Positions 7,763-16,800 of a stretch of DNA of 36,316 nucleotides are shown in pieces. The DNA comes from Cyclobacteriaceae bacterium (GTDB lineage: Bacteria; Bacteroidota; Bacteroidia; Cytophagales; Cyclobacteriaceae). The notes under the pieces are model-generated. The model made no database searches, was not told the origin of the DNA, and was given only the letters and a program-made list of their open reading frames with translations. The stretch is taken from the NCBI GenBank assembly GCA_016787605.1, contig JAEUUE010000098.1:1-36316 (forward strand), given 5' to 3'. Both the position numbers and the translations under genes were made by a program. Positions within the stretch are counted from its first letter, which is position 1. Each line of letters begins with the position of its first letter.

Positions 7763-9247
7763 TCACCTCCCCAATTTGTATTGCACCCCCAACCGCACAG
7801 ACAATTTCTCAGGAAACCCGTCCTTCAGCTGATTATCAAAGTTGTACAACATCTGCACGTTACCCGTCCATTGAGTGGCGATCCGGAAGTTGGTTTGTAT
7901 CCCTGACAAGAAACTCCAGCGCCAGTCGCGGTACGAGGCATTGTCGGTGCGGGTGCGCGAATAGCTCGTGCCATCCATTTCCACGCGCAGGAAAACAGAC
8001 TTAAAGGTCTTCACGACCACAAACGTATTCCATCCCCACACAGGGTTTTGCTGGCTGAACGAGAATTCCCGGGTGTTGACGCGCACGCGGTACAGGAAGC
8101 CCATGCCGGCTTCAAAGCGGCCCGAGATCCGGTACGACGCATTGGGGAAGAAGTCCAACAGCAGCGTGTCGGTAACCGACCGGAAGCCCAGGTTCATTCC
8201 GATCCGGATGCGGTCGCGGAACGGCACGCCCTTCAGGCTGTTGCGCGGCCACCACGTCTTCTTCACATCAGCGATACTGGGCAAAGACCGATACTTGTCT
8301 TTGTATTTGGCCATCTGGTCCATGGCTTGTTGCAGCACCACTTCCTTGCCGGCGAAGTGGTCGACCGCTGCCGGCAGCAGGGCCTCAGCGCTATCCGCAC
8401 CTTTCATCTGCTCCGCCACCTGCATCGCTTCATTGTCCTTCAGTTGATTAATCGCATCGGCCTGGCTGGTGATTCCCTGGGTTTCCGCAAGCTGACTGAC
8501 CTGCGTCTCAGCTGTCTTCCCCGGATCCTTGAGGCTATTCTTCACTTCCCCCAACTGACTGGCATACGGCTTAACCAAGTCGTTGGTATTGGGAAGCTGC
8601 GAATCGAGTGATTTCAGTTGCGTATCGGTCGGAATGGTGAAGTCGCCGGCCACTTGCTTCAGCTCAGGCGATAGTGGCAACGCGACAAAGTCAGAGGAGT
8701 TCAAAGTGGGGATTGGAGAGCTCTCCAGTGCAGGAACCTGCGGTACACTCAGGTTAGGTTGATTGGGGATACCCGGCAATGACGCCGATGGCAATGCCGG
8801 CGCTTTCACGCTCATGGAATCCAGCTTGTATTTCTTCCGTGCCGAGGTGAGCCAGTTGTCGTACCGGGTACTTAGTTTCGATTGTAGGCCGCTTTGCTGT
8901 GCGTTGATTTCATTCAGCAGGCCCTTTCCCTTTTGCGAGAGGCTGTCCTTGTAGGCGATGATCTTTGTCGTGGGCGCCCCCGCCCGCACCAGGCTGTCGG
9001 CGCGGCGGTTGACTTGTCCGGTGCTGAACTTAAAGTTTACCTGTTTCCGCAAGCTGTCGGACCATGCATTGATTTTAAGCGAATCTGTAAATCGACTGAC
9101 AGAGGCAACTCGCGTGAGGCTATCTAGGTGATGTTGGAGGGTGTCGGTCAGCGGCCTCGTATCAGGTCCTTTGATGCCCACCTGTGCCCTCGATGTAGAA
9201 GCCAGGAAGAGGCAGAAAAGTACGCTTGAAATGACCCTCAAAAGCAT
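7763..9247 (-). CDS. Outer-membrane-type protein with helical N-terminal half
   Basis: A 494-residue protein not recognised as a named family. It has a Sec signal peptide (residues 1-21, ending SRAQ). Residues about 35-340 are rich in Asp, Ser, Leu, Lys and Gln with repeated DSL-type segments, consistent with helical or coiled-coil structure. The last 150 residues show alternating hydrophobic/polar strands with many aromatics (for example FEAGMGFLYRVRV and LSVRLGVQYKLGR at the extreme C-terminus), which suggests a small beta-barrel or an outer-membrane beta domain. The likely location is the outer membrane, with the helical part in the periplasm. Function is unknown. The gene stands alone, followed by the REP-type repeats and preceded by a 459-nt non-coding stretch. 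Confidence 0.75.
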   Translation of the reverse strand: MLLRVISSVLFCLFLASTSRAQVGIKGPDTRPLTDTLQHHLDSLTRVASVSRFTDSLKINAWSDSLRKQVNFKFSTGQVNRRADSLVRAGAPTTKIIAYKDSLSQKGKGLLNEINAQQSGLQSKLSTRYDNWLTSARKKYKLDSMSVKAPALPSASLPGIPNQPNLSVPQVPALESSPIPTLNSSDFVALPLSPELKQVAGDFTIPTDTQLKSLDSQLPNTNDLVKPYASQLGEVKNSLKDPGKTAETQVSQLAETQGITSQADAINQLKDNEAMQVAEQMKGADSAEALLPAAVDHFAGKEVVLQQAMDQMAKYKDKYRSLPSIADVKKTWWPRNSLKGVPFRDRIRIGMNLGFRSVTDTLLLDFFPNASYRISGRFEAGMGFLYRVRVNTREFSFSQQNPVWGWNTFVVVKTFKSVFLRVEMDGTSYSRTRTDNASYRDWRWSFLSGIQTNFRIATQWTGNVQMLYNFDNQLKDGFPEKLSVRLGVQYKLGR

Positions 9248-9376
9248 GGAGTAATTTAATCAAATGCACGGTTAGACGAAGCGCGACTTTTGAGATGAAT
9301 GGGGGAAAATCTTACATCATTCCTGCTTCCTGCTCGGGTCGGAGCCTTTTTCGTTGGTCTGGGCCCGATCATTTCC

Positions 9377-9537
9377 GAACTGTGATTCTCAAATGATTTT
9401 TTTGATTGCGCTGAGGTGGTTGTCATTCGGCTTCTGTGGTAAGTACCACTCACAGTTTTGGAAGGAAAGCTCTTTATAAAATGTTTTACCCCTGATCCAA
9501 TCACACCATCACAAGAATCATCTGCAAATCACAGTTC
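9377..9537. repeat. 161-bp element with inverted ends (MITE- or REP-like)
   Basis: The ends are inverted copies: 9377-9397 starts GAACTGTGATT and 9517-9537 ends AATCACAGTTC. They match at 18 of 21 positions, and weaker pairing continues inward to about 9407 and 9507. No transposase is encoded. Within each arm the word TGATT recurs every 9-10 nt. Confidence 0.6.
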
Positions 9538-9544
9538 AGACAAC

Positions 9545-9571
9545 TTGTCGGGAGGCCCGCCCGCCTGACAA
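9545..9571. repeat. Imperfect GC-rich inverted repeat
   Basis: TTGTC at 9545-9549 pairs with GACAA at 9567-9571, and inner G/C pairs extend the stem. It could be part of a terminator for the toxin operon on the minus strand, but no clear T-run follows. Confidence 0.35.
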
Positions 9572-9621
9572 CCACCAATTGAACTAACGCACACCCCTAG
9601 ACTGTCGGGCTGGAAACTCCC

Positions 9622-9700
9622 GACCAACGTATCGCTTTATCTGAATTCCGGACCAACACGGAATTTCTCGACCAACGTCTTGTTGCAAGTCCGGACCAAC
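9622..9700. repeat. Four spaced GACCAAC direct repeats
   Basis: GACCAAC occurs at 9622, 9651, 9670 and 9694, mostly preceded by CC, CCG or CTC and embedded in partly similar flanks. Spacing is irregular (29, 19, 24 nt), so this is not a CRISPR array. It lies just after the 3' end of the MORN-lipoprotein gene. Confidence 0.5.
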
Positions 9701-9706
9701 AGGCAG

Positions 9707-10253
9707 CTATTTGATCTCCTTAACAGGCGACGAACCACAGCTACATTCACTTGCAGGTGTGGCAAAATATTCACTAATACCCTCATAATTAGGGTTACGA
9801 TATACCGATTTCACAATCGAATCCAACCTGTAAAGCGTGACTTCAACAAGATATAGCCCATCATAAGTATACCACAGACCATTCCTCTGGTCATTAAAGA
9901 ATTCGCCTTCCTCTGTAACACAACCAGTGACTGGAGAGAAATAGATTGCCCACCCATGCCTCTTTCCAGAAACGTAGTTTTCAGTAGTAAATAATCTTCC
10001 GTGCTGGTAGGTAAATTGAGCACCCTCCTTCAATCCATCCACATAATTATACTCAAGGCTTTTTTGTGCCGTCAGCGAAGTACCTGAAAGCTTTACCATC
10101 CAAGAGTCCATTTTTGTACATGGCAACCTCCTCTAAGGCGCCACCTGGAGAGAGCGAGGTCTTCTCAGTGTACTCAACTTTTGCACTGTCTTGTCCACAT
10201 GAAAACAAAAGTAAAGTCCCCACTACTGCTGCTACTTTATGATCCATGACCAT
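9707..10253 (-). pseudogene. Frameshifted MORN/YwqK-like lipoprotein gene
   Basis: Two overlapping frames join into one sensible protein if a run of six A (minus strand, at about 10060-10065) is read as five. The first part (from the ATG at 10253) has a lipoprotein signal ending LLLFSC (Cys19) and a MORN-like unit, YKNGLLDGKAFRYFADGTK. The first frame then stops at TGA. In the +1 frame the repeats continue: EYNYVDGLKEGAQFTYQHG, then YVSGKRHGWAIYFSP, then a unit ending in RNGLWYTYDG, to a stop at 9707. The joined product is about 180 residues. MORN-like repeats of this kind occur in YwqK-family proteins, some of which are immunity partners of polymorphic toxins. Its position after the RHS toxin and first immunity gene fits a second immunity or orphan immunity gene. 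It may be a true pseudogene, a sequencing error in a homopolymer, or a gene rescued by transcriptional slippage. Confidence 0.6.
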
Positions 10254-10266
10254 CGATTTTGGCTAG

Positions 10267-10359
10267 CAATCTTATCCTTTTCTAGTTGCTTTCCTCGATG
10301 ACGAACTTGAAGAGGCCGCCAAGGCATACAGGTTAAAGGAGAATTTGGAGCACCCTTAA
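10267..10359 (+). pseudogene. Possible 3' remnant of a coding sequence
   Basis: On the plus strand an open stretch of 30 codons ends at TAA 10357-10359 and reads in part FLDDELEEAAKAYRLKENLE, an amphipathic, protein-like C-terminus without its own start. Its GC content is higher than that of the AT-rich genes on either side. It may be the end of a gene brought in with, or disrupted by, cassette exchange. Evidence is weak and the family is unknown. Confidence 0.25.
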
Positions 10360-10856
10360 TTACTGATCATGTGCAATGATATAATCTTTTCAAACGTTCG
10401 CTCAATATCCTCTTTTGATAAGTGAGGGTTAAACCAATAAAAACTATAACCATCATCCTCACAAGTAATCAACTCGTCTTTCAGATTGGAGTAGTCACCA
10501 TCGACAAAACTTAAATCTCCAAATGATTTCTGCGAACGTGATAAGACGATTTTCAACAGCCCTCTCAAGAACTCTTCTGAGTTAGCTATCTCGTAAATCT
10601 GATTGTCTGAACAACGCTCAAGGGAATTGATTAACACTTTTTCTTTTCCAGCCTTCGACTCTACGAAAGAGCCAAGTTCATAGCCTAAAGAATACTTTTG
10701 AGGAGTAAGTGTGAACAAATAAACTCTTAAGCCATCAAAGGAGTACTTGAGAACCTCTTGAATGATCTCTATCCATTTATTTACATCATCGACCCCGCTT
10801 TGAGTCGGAATGCAGCCCTTGATGTAGTTAGCTTCCTTTTTTATTTCAATTTTCAT
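10356..10856 (-). CDS. Putative immunity protein for the RHS toxin
   Basis: A 166-residue protein without signal peptide or membrane segments, so probably cytoplasmic. It is rich in acidic residues and not recognised as a known family. Its ATG overlaps the stop codon of the giant RHS gene in the sequence ATGA (minus strand, 10853-10856), the arrangement expected for translational coupling of a toxin to its antidote. Its base composition is AT-rich like the toxin-encoding 3' end of the RHS gene and unlike the RHS shell, which supports their having travelled together. The role as immunity protein is inferred from position only; a direct neutralising interaction with the toxin domain is not shown by the sequence. 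Confidence 0.7.
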   Translation of the reverse strand: MKIEIKKEANYIKGCIPTQSGVDDVNKWIEIIQEVLKYSFDGLRVYLFTLTPQKYSLGYELGSFVESKAGKEKVLINSLERCSDNQIYEIANSEEFLRGLLKIVLSRSQKSFGDLSFVDGDYSNLKDELITCEDDGYSFYWFNPHLSKEDIERTFEKIISLHMISN

Positions 10857-13800
10857 TTGTTTTCAATTACAGTTTCTGCTGTTTTTTCAGCCAGCCATGA
10901 ACCTCCAAAAGCACCGGCTATACCACCACCAAGCCCACCTACAAAACCACCTATTGCACCTCCTACTACAGTGCCACCTCCTGGCTCAATGGCTGTTCCT
11001 ATTAAGCCGCCTACCTTGGCTCCTCCTGTTGCTCCTATTGAAGCTCCGGCCCAAGCTCCGGCCCACCCTCCTGCAACACTTGAAGTTGTTTTAATCGTTT
11101 CATTTCCCACAGTTCCTCCATCAGCCTGAACAGCGGCACCAATTCGAACGACATCCGTTACAACAGCAACGGGCTTGGCTACAGCACTTATCCCCTCAAG
11201 GGTTTTTCCTGCAGCCCCTAACGTCTTAAGAGTTCCGGTAGAAATTGGAGTATGTGGATCGGGAACGCCCGTGAGTTTAGGATTAACATTAACGTGAGGA
11301 GTGTTTGTGCTGCCATGAGGCTGATCTACTCTGACCACTGCCTGAGGTCTGCCTCCTGGTGCTTTTGTGTCTCTTATCCCGGTGACTGTAGATCCACGTT
11401 TAGGCTCTGCTTGGTACCTCTGCTTAGTCCCTGCATCAGTTCCTTTCATCAGATTCCCAAGAACCTTTACCATTTCCAATGCACAAGGAATGCAATCACC
11501 ATTAGGATCATTGTATCGTACAGGATTATCAAACCCATACTGATAAGTCGACCAACTTTCTTGTCCTTCCTTATCTCCCATAGGATCAACCTGCCACCAC
11601 CTTCCCGTGATATAATCATAAGTCCTATCTCTGGACATGTCAACGTTCAACCCAAGATCATAAACCCTTTCTGTCTTGAATGTCTTTGTTCCAGTGCCTT
11701 GATTGTATACGTACCTGTTTTCAGTTGAATTCTCCCTCTGATATGACAGAGCCGATATTGAAAGACCGAACGGATAATAATCCTCGCTCTGCACCACTGG
11801 GGATTTGGTATGCGTCACCTTAAAGTCATCAAAGTAAACCTCCACCGGCGTGGTCTCTTCGTTGCTCAGGTAGATATACACATACCCCGCCTGCGTGATG
11901 GTGATCGTCGGCGAACTCATCAACTCATGCGCCACATCCTGGCCCTGCTCTTTCGGGGCGGCGCTCATGCGCTGGTAGCCGCCGGTGATGAGCGTGTAGT
12001 TCTTGTCGAAGATCAACCAGTTCAGGTAGGCTTTGGGGCCGCCGGTGCTTCCGGCCGTACTGAGCAACCCGGCAAACGGGAACGAGCTGGTGCTTGAAGT
12101 GTAACTCGCTCCGTCATACACCACTCCGGCGGTGTTGGCCGCAATCTGGTTCATCAGGGTGGTCAAGGCACCGGTCCAGTTGCTACTGTTCTGGTCCACA
12201 TACTTGCCGTACACCTCGGCCTGGATCACGTCGCCGGGCATCACGCTGATGGACTTGGCTACGCCGTACTTTTCGTTAGCACTGCCGTTCAACCTTTCAC
12301 TAAACCCTGTCGAGGTGCCGTTGGTCCTGTCGAAGATGGCGGCACTCACGCGCTTGGCGGTGGCGATTCGTAAGAATTGGCTCTGCTCGGCATTAAGACT
12401 GGCAGCTTCCAGGGTCGCGGTATTCTGGTCTACAGCAGTCACGGAGGTGAAGGTGGTGCGCACGTTGCCGAGGTGATCCTTCAAATGGTATTGGTACTCA
12501 GGCGTGCCCGCCGTGAGCCTGGTGATCTCGATCTCGTTCAGGTAAAAGATCTGGCCGGCCGTGACGGTATTCCAGTTCACCCCCACTTGAAGCGTGGTGG
12601 CGGCGGGCGGCATGATGACAATCTGCTCGGTCCACGACTCGGAGGCCACGTTGGAGGCCAATTGCGCCCCGGGCCAGATGATGTCGGCGCCGCTGGCCTT
12701 GGCCTGGATGTGTACCGGGCTGCTGCCGGTGTAATATCCCTTCACCCGGATCCGGTATTTCTCCCCGGCTACGACCGGGATATTTCCCCCAACCGGGAAC
12801 ACGCCGGTACGGGCCGTCGTGCCGTTGGAAGTTACCCGCACGTATTTCTCTGTGCCGTTCATGGTTACCAAAGCTAAGGTAGCATTTACGGCGGTGAAAT
12901 CCGTAACGCTTTCTGCGGCATTAGTGTAGACCAGGGCATTAGTGCCCACCACAATCCGGCCCTCTTCGTGGTTGATGAACTGGAGGGCGTCATTTTCATA
13001 TACGTACTCCCCGGCGTAGTCGGTTTGCTTCGTCTGCCCCCCGAAGGTGGTCACCTGGCTCAGCTTGCGCCCGGTGGCATCATAGATGTACCGCACATTG
13101 TTGCCGCCCTTGGTGATGGTTTCGGGCAAGTTGAGGTAGTTGTAGGTAATCAAGTTGGTGGCATCAGTCAGGCTGTTGCCGATGCCTTTGTTCAGGTCGC
13201 GGGTCATGTTGCCGTTGGCATCGTAGGTGTAATCATCGCCGGTGTTGGTACCGTCAATGAACCCTTTGAAATCATCGCCCCCATCAGTCACGCGAAGCAA
13301 CTTGTTGCCGCTGCCGGCATAGCTGTAAGACAGAACATCCATCGCAGCCCCGGTGGTGCGGCCATCATTTCTGGAAAGCGTGAGAATGTTGCCATTCAGG
13401 TCATAGGTGAATCCTGTTTCTGCATATACGCTGTTCGCCGGCGTCGTCCAGGCCGTGGTTCTTTCCTTGAACACGGAACCGTTGAGCCGGTTGAGCGGGT
13501 CGTAGCTGTACGTATAGCCCTTCTCCTTGGTAGTGCCCGTGCCCGGGTAGTTGCTCCATTTCACTCCGCTGATGTTGCCGTTGAAGAGGCCCGTATTGGC
13601 GATATCGGCATCAACGGCGTTATACTTCAGTTCCATGCCAAACAGGTCGTTGGCTTCGTCATTGGTTGTGGCGTTGACTTCCAACTTGGAGTTGTTGATC
13701 GAGGTGAGCCAGCCACGGATGTTATACCGATGATCTACACTTTGCTTGAACGCGGTGCCATCATCAGAGTGGAGTTTCTTGTCGACTAACTGGCCCAGTT

Positions 13801-16800
13801 CGTTGTACTCGTTGGCGAGCAATACTATTTCCGGCTGGGCATCCAGCTGATGTTTGACCTTCAGCAGCCGACCGGCATGATCGTACTCAAACCGTCTGAC
13901 GGTAGTCCGCGTGGAGGAACCAAAGGAAGCCCGCACCCCGGTAAGGCTCGCCGCGGCGGTATAGATGGAGGCATCCGCCATGAGCATAGTGCTGGAGGCC
14001 GTGGCCGAGGTGTATACCGTGGTTCCGTTTCGCTTGTACGTTATGGTCGTCCCGTTCCTTTCAATTCGAAGCACATTGCCGGCTACCAGGGCACCCGATA
14101 CCGTCGTCTTCAGGGCACCGTTTTCATAAATCTGGAGGGTGCTTCCGTTCAGGTAGAGAGCATAATCCAGGGATGTATATCCGGCATCGGGATTAGTATC
14201 CACCAGCGCGATCATCTTCTGGCCGGAAACATCCGGCAACGTCAGTTCAATCCAGCCGTTTTGACCGGCGGGCAACTGGGTGGTCGATACCGCCCCGGCC
14301 GCCCAGGAACTTCCGGCCAGCGTCCGGTTCAATTTGTCCCCCATGGAAACTGTTCCCACAAGGTCTTTCCAGGTAATGTCTTGTTCGTTGTGCGTGGCTT
14401 TAGTTTTGAGCACCTTCCCTGTAAAGTCCAGCACGGTAGTCACCCGATCGGTACCCCCTTTGTAGTTGTCGGAGAGTGTTTGAACGACGCGGTAGCGGTC
14501 GTCATAGTAGTTAATGGATTTCAGCCAGGTTGCATTCGTCGTTCCGCCATCCAGCACGCGGGTCTTGGTTCCGGTCACCTGGCCAACAACCCGGGTAAAC
14601 TCGGAAATGGGTTGTGTATAATTAATGCCATTCGCTGTCTCACTAAGGCTTTCATTGAGGTAAGTCCAGGTTCCTGACCACAGGGAACGGAAGGAATAGT
14701 CGTCATAGTACGTCACAGTGAGCAAGGTGGTGCCGGTGGTAGGAAACAGCGTGTTCGTGTAGCCTTCCGTGGAGGCCACGCCATTGTAGGTCTCGAAAAA
14801 TTGCGTGGTACTGATCTGGGCCGACATGGCCGCCTGGTCAATGACCGTACCGTGAATGTAGGTACCGGTTATGATGGGGCGGTTCAGCTTGTCGTATTTG
14901 GTATACGTCCACTGCCTGTTTGGACGCTGGTTACCATCCTGGGTCATCACCACCTGGTCACGGAGGTTATAGACCATGTATACTATGCCTGCCCCTGGAA
15001 CCTGCTTGTGGGACATCCGGCGGCGATAGTCATACAAGTAACGGAAAGCCCACAGGCCCATAAACGTTTCCTTGTTCGCTACACTGGCGTCGTGGAAATC
15101 GGCCACCAGGCGCTTAGTGGCTTCCGGGGGAATGACATACACCAGCTGTCCAAGGTCATCGTAGACATAGTACGTACTGGCGTAGTTGCTATCTGTGACG
15201 TCAGGCGTTCCGGCAACTGCCTGGACACGCTTGAGCACCACCCTCCCTTGTTTGTCGGTATACTCTATAACTTCGTTGCCGTCCTCATCTTTGGTTTTTG
15301 TCTTGGCTAATTGATTCGCGGCATAGTAGGTCGGAGCCGCCACGGAACCGGCACTGACCATCCCCATAGGGTATGAACCGTTAGGGGCAGTATACGTCCA
15401 GCGGAGGACTTCCGTGGCTGAATTAGTCTGGTAGTCATTCTTTACGGTATGGTCCGTCGACGTGTAGCCATGATTGGAGTCCGGCTGGAAATCCGTCCCT
15501 GGCGATCCTTGCTCGATAACCCGGTTCAGCGGGCTATTTTCAAGTATGGAGACCGCGTAAGGCTTTTGGTCAGCCGCTACTTTGTTCGTTCCGGCGTAAA
15601 ACTGGTAATGAGGATTCAACGACGAGCTATAAAATGGGCCGACTGGTCGGAAATCAAACTTATACCAACCGTCGTTGCCTGAAGCGAACGGCAAATACTT
15701 CACCGTCTCACGGCCAAACTCATCATAGGCCAGCGCCTGAACAATATCCGCTTGACTGGGTGACTGCTTCAGGGCTACGGATTGAAGCGGCCGGCCAAGG
15801 CCATCGACAAAGTCATACTTGACCGATTTTTCCTGGATGGCAGCTGCTTCCACCTGGGCATCGTTGGTAATGCCCGCTTTGAGGATGTCCACGGAGCGCA
15901 GGTAATTCCGATCTAGGTTGACGGCAAAAAGAGCGGTTGAATTGGCTGAAGTACCACTGGCATTCACCGCACGCACCCTGAAGTAGTAGGTAGTCTTCAG
16001 GTTCAAACCTGTTACCGTATGGCTGTTTGCGCTTATCGTAAGGTTATTGTAGCCGCTTATTAGCGTACCAAACTGTGAATCGCTTGATACATCCAATCTG
16101 TATGTCACCGAGACATCAGGTGCCCATGATGCCAGAAACGAGGAAGAAGTTATCGATGAGGCACTCAGGGACGTGGGTGCGGACGGAAGGGTGAGGATAG
16201 AAACCGTATTGGATTCCGCAGAGGTCTGCGCGCCAGCCGTAGCCTTAACCCTGTAGTAATAGGTGGCGTTGGGTTGCAAGCCTCCTACTGTCCGTGACGT
16301 AGTGGTCTCAGCAGTTCCATTGTATCCGGAAATACACGGGCTAAAGGAGGCATTGGTGGAAACGTAAAGCAGATAGCCAGTGGCACCGGGAATGGGATTC
16401 CATGAGGCCAGGAAGGATGAAGTTGTTATGCTCGTTGCCGCAGACGCCACTGGAACAAACGAAGGGGTGGCTACGGAAATGGAGTTGGAATAGCCGGATT
16501 GCGTCCCCACGACATTGATAGAGCGCAAACGATAGTAATACGTGGTCGAGGGATTCAGTCCGGTAACCGACTGGCTGGTTCCAGTGACCGACAAACCGCC
16601 GTAACCAGCAACCAAATTGACAAAACTGCCATCGGTGGCAACGTCCAGCAAATAGCTAACAGCGCCAGCAGCCGCATTCCAATTTGCCGTGAACGAGAAG
16701 ACCTGAACGCCTGTTGCGGCAGTTGCCGTCGGCGTAACAGGCTGTGTGATTACCGTCTGGGTGACAGAATTCGAAGAAACACCGGTGGCATTGACTGAAC

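Larger units (their letters stand above)
9248..9706. other. Gene-free, repeat-rich tail of the toxin locus
   Basis: No convincing gene is found here; an 82-codon minus-strand frame at 9256-9504 crosses the inverted-repeat element and has no recognisable protein character. The region contains a 161-bp element with long inverted ends (9377-9537), an imperfect GC-rich hairpin (9545-9571), and four GACCAAC motifs (9622-9700). Confidence 0.6.

Noticed and set aside
9256-9504. 82-codon minus-strand frame
   Set aside because: It lies across the inverted-repeat element and shows basic, low-complexity composition without a domain or signal.
9622-9700. CRISPR array
   Set aside because: The repeats are only 7 nt with irregular 12-22-nt spacing, and no cas gene is present.
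10053-10080. Programmed -1 frameshift at A_AAA_AAG in the MORN lipoprotein gene
   Set aside because: The slippery heptamer is in the right register, but a -1 shift leads to a frame that soon stops. The MORN repeats continue in the +1 frame, so an indel or transcriptional slippage fits better.
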